Shown here one piece after another: positions 38,632 through 49,887 of a stretch of DNA of 64,000 nt. A program made the position numbers and the translations under genes. The stretch's first letter is position 1; each line of letters begins with the position of its first letter. The stretch comes from Siphlonurus alternatus. Its lineage: Eukaryota > Arthropoda > Insecta > Ephemeroptera > Siphlonuridae. The DNA lies in NCBI GenBank assembly GCA_949825025.1, contig OX463778.1:45672646-45736645 (forward strand). The letters run 5' to 3'. The notes under the pieces were generated by a model. The model saw only the letters and a program-made list of their open reading frames with translations, was not told where the DNA came from and made no database searches.

Positions 38632-39534
38632 TATAATTTGAAAAACCAACACAGTCTTTATGAAGACGAACTCCTCCGCTTCGGTATCGACTGGGCTAAA
38701 AGCAGTCGTTGGCTAAAAGAAAAATGGACAAAAATTTTTATTTCCTGTCTTCTCTTCATGTTCATGGCCGACATTCCCCTTCTCTCTTAACTTTAGACTC
38801 GTCCATAGACTGCACCAATAGCGTCAATCTATAGCGTTTTTTCCACCAATCAAGCGTTTCGACTACACAAGACAAAAAGAAGGTTCATTCCATTATTTAG
38901 CAAAGGTGTGTTTTAGCCTCAAGCGCGGACGCGCGAGTCGCGCGACAATCCCCAATCCCGACGATATATTTTTAGTTTTTTACGTAATACTTCATATCGT
39001 GTGGCTTTTTCATTTCATAAGTAAACTGATAATTTTTTTTTTCTTTTTTTGCTTCTTTCACAGACGAGCAATAACAGTAACTGAAAAGCAGCCGACAGCC
39101 ACACAACGTCCATATATATATTAATTATGATATATTTTTATGCACAAACTAATTTTGTTATAAATATTTTGATATTTTGGTACCCAGTTGTAGAGGCTAT
39201 ACAAATTTGCAAATCAAGCAGTTTGGACAGTCCGTGAGTCCCTCATAAAAAAAAAAAAAAATCGAGCAGCCTGCAAGCTAGGTCAATGACCTCTATGCAT
39301 AGTCTAGACCGCGGTCTAGACAGCAGAGAATTCGGTGCATCTGACCGCGCGGACATGATGACCATGTGGCATACAGAGCGCAGATGCACGTACAGAGGTT
39401 TTAATATAATTATATTAAAATTAATTATATTTATATATTTGTATATTAAATTTGTATATATATAATATATTGTTAGATTTAATACAAAATATGCGAAAAT
39501 AATTTTATATATAATATATATGATATATGATCCA
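38632..39534. other. MRPS11 upstream region
   Basis: Probably holds the MRPS11 promoter; moderately GC-rich between 38750 and 38960, then AT-rich. No gene and no clear core promoter motif seen. Confidence 0.4.
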
Positions 39535-40331
39535 CCCTTATGAAAAAGGTGGATCCAATCTGGATCCAATTGGATCCAGTCTGGATCCAATTGGATCCAG
39601 TCGGGTCAGGCTGGATCCAGTTGCATCCAGCCTGGATCCAGCTGGATCCAGCCTGGATCCAGCTGGTTCCAGCCTGGATCCAGCTGGTTCCAGCCTGGAT
39701 CCAGCTGGATCCAATTGGATCCAGGCGGGTCAGGAAATGATAGTTCCGAGCTTCTGCCACCAGATGACACTACAGTACAGAAAAAAATGTGGTGACAGTT
39801 AGAAAAGTGGTCAGTTACTTGAGTGCGACAAGAATGAAGATATTAGGCAGATACGGGAAGTTAAACTTAGTTCTTTATTATTTAAGCTGTTTTGGGGGCT
39901 ATTTACTTTGTGGGGTCTTTGTGGTTACAGGGTTTTAGACACCGGAGAGGGCTGTAATGTTACGTTATTGTTGACCATGGAGTCCCCCTGCAGCAAGCCT
40001 ATGGTGGACACGATGCAGCGCTACAACAGTCAGTTATAACTTAAAAATCTGTTAATATTTATGTAATTTTAATAAAAAAAAATATTTATCTAATTTGTAT
40101 TGCTTTAAAGAGAGTACAGCGTAATTATTAATTGTGCAATTAATCATTTCTTTGATGAGTAGGATGCAATGACGAATTCGGGAAACAGCTGATCGGAGTC
40201 GGTCGGGATGGATCCAATCGGGTCAAGCTGGATCCAGTTGGATCCAGTCGGGTCAGGAAGTGCTGCCCAAAATTGGTTCCAACTGGATCCAGCAAAATTG
40301 GATCCAACTGGATCCATCATTTTCATAAGGG
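39535..40331. mobile_element. Inverted-repeat element with clustered GGATCC-containing subterminal repeats
   Basis: Outer ends CCCTTATGAAAAAGGTGGATCC-like and a diverged complement (GGATCCATCATTTTCATAAGGG-like). Left 39545-39735 and right 40205-40315 blocks are built from CTGGATCCAG or TTGGATCCA units. The middle about 0.45 kb shows no ORF. Target duplication not found. Confidence 0.65.
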
Positions 40332-40339
40332 CAGCTAGA

Positions 40340-40757
40340 TCACGATCTGTGGGAGGTGTGGCGCAGTGCGCTTGACCGGGTCTCGTCAGATCACCGAAGT
40401 CAAGCAACGCCGCGCGTGGTTAGTAGTTGGATGGGTGTGACCATTTTCAACAAAAACCACGTTTCCCACCCAGGGGTAAAACGTTGCGCTTTTCCACTAT
40501 GTGGTTCCCCTGGCTTTGGACCATTGCACTTCCGGTTCATTGACAAAAGCTGTAGCGTCCATCCTGTGGCTGAGGTTTCCACGTTTCCCTCAGCCGCAGG
40601 CAAATGCCGGGATGGATTTGCAAGGCCGTGGCCGCCCTCGTTCCAGAAGAGCCCGCGAAACGCTCAAGTTAGGGTTTCGGAAGGTTCGGGGTTTCAAAGT
40701 AGTATGTAATTAGTAAATAGAAGTACCCAATAGGGTTTGATTAAAAAACTAAAAAAA
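40340..40757 (+). mobile_element. 5S rRNA-derived SINE (SINE3-like), plus orientation
   Basis: The first about 90 bases match 5S rRNA and keep the polymerase III internal control region: box A-like AAGTCAAGCAACGCC and box C-like TTGGATGGGTGTGACC. A core with CAGGCAAATGCCGGGATGG follows, then TTTCGGAAGGTTCGGGGTTTC and the 3' end AGGGTTTGATTAAAAAA. Highly similar to 54415-54830. Confidence 0.85.
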
Positions 40758-40879
40758 AATATATAATTGTATACCTGTATTATATATATTTATAATAATA
40801 TCGTCCCTCATTCGGAATAATGACATATATGTCTGTAGCTTATAAATATCACGATTTTTTTGTGATATTATATATTTAA

Positions 40880-41588
40880 AAGGAATTAAGGATAGGAATA
40901 AACAAGGAATAACCAGCAAGGCCTTATATATAATATACCCAGTAAACACACAGGGTGTCCTGGGTGTGTAAGATAATGCCACCAATGTTAAAAAAAAAAA
41001 TCCCTCACACAAAAATTCTGAAAAAAATTTAAAATGTTGTCCTCTACACCCCCTATCAGTATAGCTAAAATATCAGGTATACAAATACGATCTAGTTTTT
41101 GAGTTATGAATTTTTAAAATTGACTAATTTAACATGGGATTTCCATTTCTCCATGTTAAAGTAGTCAACTTTAAAATTTCATAACTCAAAAACTAGATCG
41201 TATTTGTATACCTGATATTTTAGCTACTGATAGGGGGTGTAGAGGAGAACATTTTAAATTTTTTCCAGAATTTTTGTGTGAGGAATTTTCTTTAACAATG
41301 GTGGTGTTATATATCTTACCCTTCGGTACTTTGGAGTGTTGGCACAGTACTGGCCCAACAGTCAAAACACTGGACCGACAGAGTTCTGTTTACTGGGTAC
41401 CGATCGAGAAGTCACAGAAGGAGAAAATCTTGCGGTCACAGGTTCACTCGAAATGTAATTAAATCCAATAAATTTTCAATAATTTCAAAAATGTAATTAA
41501 TTTTCGAGTGAACCTGTGACCGCAAGATTTTCTCCTTCTGCGACTTCTCAATCGGTAAGGCCTTGCTGGTTATTCCTATCTTTTTCTT
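40880..41588. mobile_element. Composite hairpin element between TTAA sites
   Basis: Outer arms (GGATAGGAATAA, CCAGCAAGGCCTT) enclose a hairpin of the same family as 49523-49887, with AATATCAGGTATACAAA arms. A second, separate palindrome lies at 41401-41557 (GGTCACAGGTTCACTCGAAA and complement). TTAA lies at both ends. Confidence 0.65.
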
Positions 41589-41651
41589 TTAAATATATGT
41601 ATAATTTGCATAAATTTCTATTTTTTATTTTATTTATTTATTTTTTTTTGC

Positions 41652-41983
41652 AATGGACAACATACATGAAAAAAATTTATTGCAGAAATGAATATAGGGT
41701 ACCAAATTATGCTACTCTGAATTTTTTCAGATTTTTTTGAGACCCGGAACTATTTTTAAATAATTATTGAAAGTCCTGTGATTTCAGTTGGCACCCCTGA
41801 ATTCTTAATAAAAAGGATAGAGACTGGACGCCTATTGACGCCTCCAGGGGGCGTGGCCACACTTTCAATAATTATTTAAAAATAGTTCTGGGTTTCGAAA
41901 AAATCTGAAAGAGTTCAGAGTAGCATAATTTGGTACCCTCTATTCATTTCTGCAATAATTTTTTTTCATGTATGTTGTCCATT
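41652..41983. mobile_element. TGGACAAC foldback MITE, copy 2
   Basis: 332 bp, ends AATGGACAACATACATG and complement, same interior as copy 1. The most regular copy in the window, just downstream of GPN2. Confidence 0.85.
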
Positions 41984-42050
41984 GGTGATATAATATAACC
42001 ATCATAATAAAATTTATATACACTATTTAATAAATATATTTATAAATTAT

Positions 42051-42056
42051 TTTATT
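42051..42056 (-). promoter_or_regulatory. Poly(A) signal of the PSMG3-GPN2 unit
   Basis: AATAAA on the minus strand about 45 bases after the GPN2 stop codon. No AATAAA is present between the two reading frames, consistent with a single 3' end for both. Confidence 0.5.
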
Positions 42057-42097
42057 AATTATTGTTGTAATGTATTTTTGTTACATTATGATAATTT

Positions 42098-45000
42098 TCA
42101 TTCAGCATTATATCTGTCTCTCATTTCCCCCACTCTTTCATGTTCAAACTCTGCCCCAGTTGCGCAGGCAAGCAATGTCTGTATGTTTTTAGGTTCAGCT
42201 CCTCCAAACACATAACCATTGGCTTTATCTGTAGCTGCCTGCAATCTTGACAAGGTTTGCTTGTCATTGACTGCAAGGGGCAAGAAGGAAACAAGACTGT
42301 AGTCCTCGACGAGGCCCACCAATGCAGCATTCAGCTTACGAAGTTTGCCAGTGCCTCGCTGAGAGTCAAGACGAGCAAGCAGGTAATCTAGGTCCAGCAC
42401 CTCAGTGTAGAAGTCGAGCCCAAAGTCAAGCTTGGCAGAGTAGCGCTCAGCCAGGTCAACCTTAGACAGCACGTTGATGTGCGGTAGCTCCGTGTGCAGC
42501 ATTGTCGATAGAGATAACAGGAGAGCAGAGATAAACTTTCCTGCGGGAAAAAATTTATGTAATAAAATTATTGAAAGACAAATCATTATCGTTAAATTGT
42601 GAACTTGCTAACTCAATAATGCAGAAAACAGATTTCAAATGATAAAGCAATTGCCAACAGTCGGTCGACTGATTTGATTCATAAAAAAAAAAGTAGTTAG
42701 TTGTACACCCAACGCCAAATCTAATACGAAAATCTCGGGGAGGCAACTCTGTGCTTGTAAGAGCCGGTACCATCATGATAATGAGGGTTGGCATCACGGT
42801 GTCCTTTGATGTTGTTTATGACTTAATTACATTTTTATTTCTCGTATTGTTCCCCAAAAATACAGGAAAAGCGGTAAAGTAAGTTATAAACAACATCAAA
42901 GGTCGCCGAGCTGTCAACCCTCATCATGAGTGACAGGTGGCTCATCATCGTGATGGTTCCAGCATTTACAAGCATAGAGTTGCCTCCCTGAGATTTTCGC
43001 TTTAGATTTGGAGTTTGGTGTACATAGCTTTATATTATGGTCCAGTAAATACTGTACCTGGGTCACTGCAGTGATGCGAGTCAACCAGGTGCACTGAACA
43101 CAGGCGCACACCAAATTTGTCCAGTTGTGCCATTACTGTTTTGGCAGAGTTGTGGTGAGTGTATAGCTCCACCTGGTGGGCAATAAGAACAGTCCTAAAA
43201 TTTATTCAAGTTGATTTGACAGGATATAATTGCAAGGACAGCGGAAGGGGAAGGGGAAGATAAACAGGAATACTATTGAGTAAGATTTAAATATTGCTTT
43301 TCTGATTTTCTTCCGACACAATTGGTGTCCAAAAGTGTAATCAGTAGCACAGCATTATTACCTCCTAGTGGTGAACATGGGCAATATTGGCCCGGCGTTT
43401 GAGGCAGGTTTTGCAGCAGGAATCCTGGCTCAAATGAATGAATACATTGTCTCTGTGGGTCAGCATCTAAATTAATCCCAAAACTCTGGCCTAGACTGCA
43501 GGGCAAGCTGTTAGCGACATGAGGTCTAGTAAGCTTCTCTCACTACTTAAAAACTTAAAATAAAATCTTACTAAAAAGCAGAGAAAAAATTGCCTCGGAC
43601 GACCGAGGTAATAATGCTGCTGGCTTTTACCTCGCAGGGGATATGGTGGTGTCATGTTATGAATAAATGAACAATCGATAATGAAAAAAGAATGCAATGC
43701 CTTTACTTAATGGAACAGAAAGGAACATTTTTTTTAATAACGTCCCAACAAGAGTTAGACAAATTCACTGGTAATTATAATTTCCTTGTGTGTTCCCCCA
43801 AACTTGAATTGCAGGGACCAACAGCTAAAAAGTGAAGTTGTGATATGTCATTACACAGTAGTTTTATGGCCAGAGTCCAGGTGCGGATCCAAAACCAAAT
43901 TTCAGAGGGGGCCAATGTTAAAAAAAATATTGGAGTTGGGGAAATGCCTATTATGCCCATGTTAAATCCAAATTTTAAGGGAGGCTGCAGCCCTCCAAGT
44001 CACCCCTCTGGATCCGCGCCTGGGCCAGACGAGCAGAAAGCAGCAATTTGGCGATATATGGCCTGTCACTCAAAGAAACAATTTTTTAACTTCCATAACA
44101 AATAAATTTTCATCGTTTTTAATGAATGAAACGGAAAATTAATTGAATGATAATACGAAACTCGTGACGCAATTTCCAACTAATTGGTATAAATTTCATT
44201 TCTGTATGATACATATTAGCTGAAATTGGGAATTGCATCAATGCATTTCTATGCAACTGCACTTTACTATAAATTGTTATAATCATCTCAGAAAAATAAT
44301 TTTTGTATTGCTGGATAGGGAATTCAATTAGCTTTCCATTTCAATCGTTGATGAAAACGACGAAAAGTGATTTGTCAAGGAAGTTTTAAAAAAATTATAT
44401 TTGAGTGACAGGCCATATTTAATAATAAAAAAAAAATATATATCCTTGACGCCATTTTACCCTTTCGGGTGTGGCCAGGTATTTAACCTTGTGTGTTAGA
44501 GTTATCTTGCGACCGAGCTGGGGCTTACCAGGCTCCCAGAACCCATTCCTGCACTCTTCTGGGTTCGACTACCAGATCTATGAGGCCTGCAGTATTTGAA
44601 CTTACAGGGGTGATCACTTTCTTCGGAAATATTCCGAGAGATGGCAGCACCGTGATCAATTGTGCCGCCGTACGTACATACAGCACGTGCCAGTAGATGG
44701 CAGCAGTGTCACTTTTTACAGCGTCACCCCTCCAAGTACTAACCACGCTTGACGTTGCTTAACTTTGGTGATCTAACGAGAACCGGTGCATTCAACGCGA
44801 CAAGGCCGTATATAGCCATATTTATATCACCAAATTGCTGCTCTCTGACCATAAAACTACAGTGTGGTACAACCAATGACAGCTTGAAACCTCACAACTT
44901 CAATTTTTAGTTGTTGGTCCCTGCAATTCAAATTTGGGGGCACACACAAGAAAATTATAATTACCAATGAATTTGTCTAATTCTTGTTGGTGCGGTGGTA

Positions 45001-46813
45001 TATATATAAAAAAAATCCCTTCTGTTCACCTTTAAATGTTTGGTGCTGAAGCTTGGGACTTTGGGACTTAAATTCATTACAGAGTGGAAGGCAACAATAA
45101 CATCTACTGTAATATCATAAGCCTAATTTTGGAGTGATGTAGCTCAAGGTTCACTCCCTGATATATACTACGTACAGTATCATATCTTGAGGATGCTACA
45201 GCAAATTGGAAATAAAAACAGTAAATGACACGAAACATTGTTAGTCATTTATGCATAGGATTCTATGAATTAGGAATTTCCAGGTAAAAAACGATTAACT
45301 CAAATTCACTACATACTCCGTTAGTCCGATTTGCAGTCATACATTTCTTACTGCAATAAAAAAACAAGATTTCCCATGTTTCAGTATTTTATACAATCTT
45401 CTTTGAGCTACGACACACTAAAGTCTGACTGCACACCTTTTTGACTCCAACAGACCGTTACAATGGGAAAATCGACTCTCACTAGTGTTGCCAGCATAGA
45501 GCATAATATGCTGATCTTTCCAATGCACTCTTTCCGAGTTAGTCATTTTGACATTTCAGGTTAGTCAGATTGGGGAAGAAAGTTCAAAATGGGAGAAAGT
45601 TACTCTACTCTTGGATTATAGTACACATTAATCTAAATTCTAAATGCTATAGAGAGAACTAAGAGTCTCACCTGGCCAGGGAAATCAAAGAGAAAGTAAT
45701 GGTCTTTAAGCCGGGCAATGTGCTCCAGCAGCCAGTCTGAGTTCTTTTCCAGGAACTCCAAGCAGTATACTAGGCCTCCATTAGGACCCAAGCCAAGGCT
45801 GCTCATGGCATCCTCTAGAGTGATCAGCTGTGTGATATTGATAGCAGCGTCATAGACCACCGAGTCATTGGCAGGGTCTGTGGAAAACCTTATATTAAAG
45901 TAGAGTGAGCAATTGTTGTTGTTTTTTTAAAGAATTTATTTTCTAAAAATAGTTTAGCCTGCCCTCTATTGAGAAATGAAAAACAAAAAATTCCCTCTCA
46001 AAAAGCTTCACCACAAAAAAATTGCCAAAGTTGGTGTTTCTGAAGCCTTTAACATGCATCCTTATGGCACAAAAAAAAAAAAAAAAAAAAAAAAAAAACT
46101 TTTTACTTAAACTTTGTCTGAACACTCTGAACTATGGAATCAATTGAAAAATACCTACGTAATATATGATGAATTTTTTAATGGATTTTTAAATAAAAAA
46201 ATTCTTACGGAGCCATTTTTCCAGAAAAAATCTTGAAAATCCTTATGGGAATGGACCACAAAAATTTTAATATTTTTTTCCGGAAAAACGGTTTCGTAAG
46301 ATTTTTTTATTTGAAAATCCATTAAAGAATTCATTATAGATTACTTATGTATTTTTTAATTAATACGATAGTTGAAACGAAGTTCGAGTAAAAAGCTGTT
46401 TTTTGTACCATGAGGATGCACGTTAAAGGCCTCAGAAACACCAACTTTGAGAACTTTTTGTGGTGAAGCGGTGAAGCTATTTGAGATGGAATTTTTTGGT
46501 TTCATTTCTCAATAGAGGGCAGGTTAAACCATTTTTAGAAAATAAAATCTTTAAACAAATGCAATCCCTCACTCTACTTTTAATAAACATACCGGTAACA
46601 CTTCATCTTTCACAAATGAGCATGGTGATACATAACAACTTAAAACCTTTATTGAACCAATTGGATTGAAGGGTACTTACCAAGATTGACAATTGCCACC
46701 TTTCTGCCCATAGCCCTCAAGTAACTGCCCATGGCTCTGCAGTAGGTGCTCTTGCCACTTCCAGGCGGGCCGATGACTACCTGCCCAAACATAGTGGTTG
46801 CAACTGTCGCCAT
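42098..46813 (-). CDS. GPN2: GPN2, GPN-loop GTPase 2
   Basis: GPN-loop GTPase of the SIMIBI class, needed for cytoplasmic assembly and nuclear import of RNA polymerase II. Exons: 46813-46681, 45877-45672, 43172-43058, 42540-42098 (stop TGA). They join in phase to 298 residues (human 310). Walker A is GPPGSGKS (15-22), the family-defining GPN tripeptide is at 75-77 in GLGPNGG, the switch II motif is DFPGQ (109-113) and the G4 motif is LSKVD (176-180). The C-terminal half has [11 protein letters not shown] and [10 protein letters not shown], typical of GPN2 rather than GPN1 or GPN3. The start codon lies 3 bases after the PSMG3 stop in the same exon and frame, in a good context (A at -3, G at +4). 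Introns hold foldbacks at 45899-46579, 43745-44990 and 42695-43030. Confidence 0.95.
42695..43030. mobile_element. Foldback MITE in GPN2 intron 3
   Basis: Arms of about 60 bp starting TTGTACACCCAACGCC, with GAGGCAACTCTGTGCTTG, and diverged complements; centre AT-rich. Target duplication not assigned. Confidence 0.7.
43877..44023. mobile_element. GCGCGGATCC MITE nested in the foldback's left arm
   Basis: 147 bp, ends CCAGGTGCGGATCC and GGATCCGCGCCTGG, flanked by near-identical 8-mers (GCCAGAGT and GCCAGACG). Same family as 48797-48978 and 56331-56497. Confidence 0.75.
44425..44815 (-). mobile_element. 5S-headed SINE nested in the foldback's right arm
   Basis: The minus strand starts with a 5S-like head (GATCACCAAAGTTAAGCAAC, then GGTTAGTACTTGGAGGGGTG) at 44815-44725. 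GCCATATTTA occurs on both sides of the insert. The body differs from the other 5S SINEs here, so it may be a separate subfamily. Confidence 0.65.
45899..46579. mobile_element. AGTAGAGTGAGC foldback, copy A, in GPN2 intron 1
   Basis: About 680-bp palindrome, ends AGTAGAGTGAGCAATTG and complement, with TTAA at both sides (45895-45898, 46580-46583). Shares CCCTCTATTGAGAAATGAAA with copies B and C. Contains poly(A) of 28 at 46071-46098. Confidence 0.8.
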
Positions 46814-46816
46814 GCT

Positions 46817-49341
46817 TTACAGCTGGTTGCGCAGAAGCTGGCAAACGGAGCGTAAAACTGGAGCACCAAGGTCACGCAATCCCAGGGAGAAGAGGGCTGG
46901 CTTGCTCAGGTTGAGTTGCTCTGCTAAGAAGCGAGCAGCCACATGCACGTCGTCCTCGTCACGACCAAGCAGTACCCTGTCATGAATCAAGAGAGAAAAA
47001 AATGTATCAGTTTGGGTCTACTGCACACATAAATGGTTACATATATATGTTATATGGACTACCGTATGTTAATAAATTTTAAAAAAATAAATACCTGCCT
47101 CTACAGCTTTTGATTGAAAATGAAAAAATAAACAGTACAGTAAAAATTGTATCGCCAGGACTGTTTGAAAGCAACTTACCTGGTGCTGTACACTTCCTTG
47201 AGCTCTCCTTCTGAACGTGCAGAATCCTTCTCAACACTGACAAGCGTGCCCAGTTTTTGGAACTGAGTTATAACAATGAAAAGACGGTCACTGTAGGCAG
47301 AAAAATAAAATGTTTTATGTACTGTGTAGTAATAATACACAATATTTACCATGTGCCAAGAGTCCAAGAGATACAGTGCACAGCCCAGTTTTGGATTTTA
47401 GCCCGGTTTTGGTCCAGGCCTGCTTTTAGGCTCCTTATAGGCAAATAAAGTAAAAAAAGAAAATTGTAACTGATTAACCAAACCCTCCCTTCCATGAAAA
47501 TAACAACTGCAATACTTTTATAATTTTTTTACTGGTTAAAAAAAATCAAAAATGAATAAAAACAGGATTTTTAACAAATAATTCGTTTCTATTTTTTCTT
47601 AACTACTAAAAAAAATATCACGGTATTGCAGTTGTTATTTTTATGAAAAAGCTGATTTGGTTAATGGGTTACAATTTTATTTTTTTACTTTTTTTGGCTA
47701 TACGGAGTCCAAAAGCAGGCCTGGACCAAAACCGGAACATTTTTTTTTTTTCATGTCCCTCCACACAACATTTTTTTTTACTCAAAGAAATGCTCTGATA
47801 TGGAACTGAAATTATGATAAACTCAATTGCTATATTCTATTGAACATGTTCATATTTTTTCAAAATTTTAAGAACCCTAAATATGGCAGATAAAAATTGT
47901 TAAAAGTGAAAAATGTCTTAAAGGGGTACCAAAGTGAATACTTTTTTTACATGTTCGGGCAGCTATGAATTATTCTGATATCCCTGTGGCTCAATATTTT
48001 CGTACAATGCCTGGTTATTTTAAAATTAATTATTTAGTTTGAAAAGTGAGTTTGATAACCGTTGATTAATTCAAGTTGGTGCGCTCCAGCAGCAGCCGCT
48101 GATACGACGAGAATCTCCCGCGAATCGGGGGAACCTCCTCCCCGCCTCCTTCTTGTCGTATCATCGGCCGCTGCGGCCGCGGGCATGCTTGAATCAACCA
48201 ACGGTTTTCAAACTCACTTTTCAAACTAAATAATTAATTGTAAAATAACTAGGCGTCGTACGTAAATATTGAGCCACAGTGATATTAGAATAATTCGTAG
48301 CTGCCCGAACATGTAAAAAAAGTATTCACTTTGGTACCCCTTTAAGGTGCTTTCACATATTCGAAAATTGCTACGGAGTTCCGTAGCAATGCCGTAAGCC
48401 TTTCACATATTCTTGTTCGTCTGCGGCAGCTGCGGCGGAAAATCATGTGAATGCCGCAGCAAAATCAAACTCATCTTGATTTTGCTACGGAGTTCCGTAG
48501 AACGTGCCGCAAAATATTGTGAGGTGCTACGGTACAGCTACGGTGCGCCGCAGCAAAATCAACACCTTTGCTACGGAGTAGCTACGGCAAGTTTTCGTAG
48601 CGATTTTCGAATATGTGAAAGCACCTTTAAGGGGGTCCGTTACCGGGCTGCGTGGTGTAAATGGAATAAAAAAAATGTCCTGTTATTCACATGTGCTGGT
48701 ATTGCCGTAAACTTGCATGGCCTTTATTAACGGAACAATATTGTAAATGATGTCAGCCATGAGGATTGTGTTGAGACTGACTGTTAGAGTCTTTAGCAGG
48801 TGCGGATTCAGAATTGAATTTCGGGGGGCGCTAGAGGGGGAGGGGGGGACGCCACCAGAAGCCCAATGTTAAAAAAAAATTGGAGTAGGGGACAGCCTAT
48901 ATTGCCCATGTTAAATCCAAATTTTGAGGAGGGGGGGGGGGAAATACAGCCTCTCATATCACCCTGGATCAACGCTTGGTCTTTTTACATGTATATATAT
49001 TTATGCATATTTCTTGCACATCATCTCAGTATATAGAGCTTTGCTGGTCAAAAAGACTGGAATACTGTACATCATATGAGATGCATATACATATATTATA
49101 TAATATATATATATATGCATGTATATATAAGTAGAAGCTGCTTTTTTCCTTTAATGTCGAACAGTAGGCAAACAGTATGAAAATATGTATGCATACTGTA
49201 TGCGGATAATACTGTATCATACCAACAATACTTTACTTACGAGTAATTATTTACAACAATGTCTGTTGAAATATCATTAATTAGGGCACCAAATATCTTG
49301 CAAGGTACTTTTTTGTTGCTGGCAGCTGCAGTATGGTCCAT
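46817..49341 (-). CDS. PSMG3: PSMG3, proteasome assembly chaperone 3 (PAC3)
   Basis: Small chaperone that, with PAC4 in the family, guides assembly of the 20S proteasome alpha ring. Exons: 49341-49241, 47290-47180, 46976-46817 (stop TAA at 46819-46817). Phases 2 and 2 join correctly to 123 residues; human PSMG3 has 122. Recognised from VITQFQKLGTLVSVE (human has VTQFGKMGTLVSLE) and RVLLGRDEDDVHV (human KVLLGQDEPLIHV), plus overall length and alternating beta/helix layout. The ATG has G at -3 and +4. Exon 3 also contains the entire first coding exon of GPN2, three bases downstream and in frame. Intron 1 (47291-49240) holds four inverted-repeat elements. Confidence 0.88.
47403..47735. mobile_element. 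Foldback MITE in PSMG3 intron 1, CCGGTTTTGGTCCAGG family
   Basis: Arms of about 150 bp (CCGGTTTTGGTCCAGGCCTG and complement; inner AATAACAACTGCAATAC). No target duplication assigned. Confidence 0.75.
47922..48341. mobile_element. TTAA-flanked foldback MITE in PSMG3 intron 1
   Basis: 420 bp, ends AGGGGTACCAAAGTGAATAC and complement, TTAA at 47918-47921 and 48342-48345. The centre is GC-rich (GATACGACGAGA and complement). A TTAA duplication points to the piggyBac group. Confidence 0.82.
48346..48625. mobile_element. MITE inserted next to the previous element (TTTAA/TTAA target)
   Basis: 280 bp, ends GGTGCTTTCACATATTCGAA and complement, flanked by TTTAA (48341-48345, 48626-48630). The inner region repeats GCTACGGAGT- and GCCGCAGC-like motifs. 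The flanking CCCC and GGGGG suggest insertion into CCCCTTTAAGGGGG. Confidence 0.82.
48797..48978. mobile_element. GCGCGGATCC-family MITE
   Basis: 182 bp, ends CAGGTGCGGATTCAG and a diverged complement, flanked by GTCTTTAG and GTCTTTTT. Purine-rich G tracts inside. Confidence 0.65.
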
Positions 49342-49518
49342 GACCGTATAGCTACTTATCGTTTGCCTTTCTTCTCTCAGCCTTTTTCAGCAAATTTCAG
49401 CCTTTTCAGTCAGTGCAAAAAGTGCAATCACTCAATCAGCCTGAATCAGCTGACAAACTGAAGAAGGCGGGAAAATTGGGGGGAGGGTGGGGAACGATGG
49501 GGAAGTCTTGTAATCTTG
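49342..49518. other. PSMG3 upstream region
   Basis: Presumed promoter of the PSMG3-GPN2 unit. No TATA box or other decisive core element seen. Confidence 0.35.
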
Positions 49519-49522
49519 TTAA

Positions 49523-49887
49523 GGTAGAGATAATACAGATCAGCTGGCCCAATGCTAAAAAAATCCCATTCATAAAAATTATGAAAAAAATTTAAAGTGT
49601 TCTCCTCTACATCCCCTATCAGTAGGTAAAATATCAGGTATACAAAAACGAGCTAGTTTTTGAGTTATTAATTTTTAAAGTTGACCAATTTAACATGGAA
49701 GTTCCATTTCTCCATGTTAAATTAGTCAACTTTAAAAATTAATAACTCAAAAACTAGCTCGTTTTTGTATACCTGATATTTTACCTACTGATAGGGGATG
49801 TAGAGGAGAACACTTTAAATTTTTTTCATAATTTTTATGAATGGGATTTTTTTAGCATTGGGCCAGCTGATCCGTATTATCTCTACC
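49523..49887. mobile_element. Near-perfect TTAA-flanked hairpin element upstream of PSMG3
   Basis: 365 bp, ends GGTAGAGATAATACAG and complement, TTAA at 49519-49522 and 49888-49891. The arms match over most of their length. Same core as 40880-41588. Confidence 0.85.

Larger units (their letters stand above)
43745..44990. mobile_element. Foldback element in GPN2 intron 2, interrupted by two younger insertions
   Basis: The outer arms (CAAATTCACTGGTAATTATA, GCAGGGACCAACA) at 43745-43860 pair with 44870-44990. Inner arms (ATGGCCTGTCACTCAAA) pair 44057 with about 44420. The left arm is split by a MITE (43877-44023) and the right arm by a 5S-derived SINE (about 44425-44815). Confidence 0.75.

Noticed and set aside
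38632..38652. Upstream GTG start for MRPS11
   Set aside because: Non-ATG start is unlikely in a nuclear gene; the in-frame ATG at 38631 gives a good mitochondrial presequence.
40356..40709. Open frames of 117 and 70 residues on the plus strand
   Set aside because: They lie entirely inside a 5S-derived SINE, and similar frames appear in the other SINE copies; no start, splice or conservation evidence for a protein.
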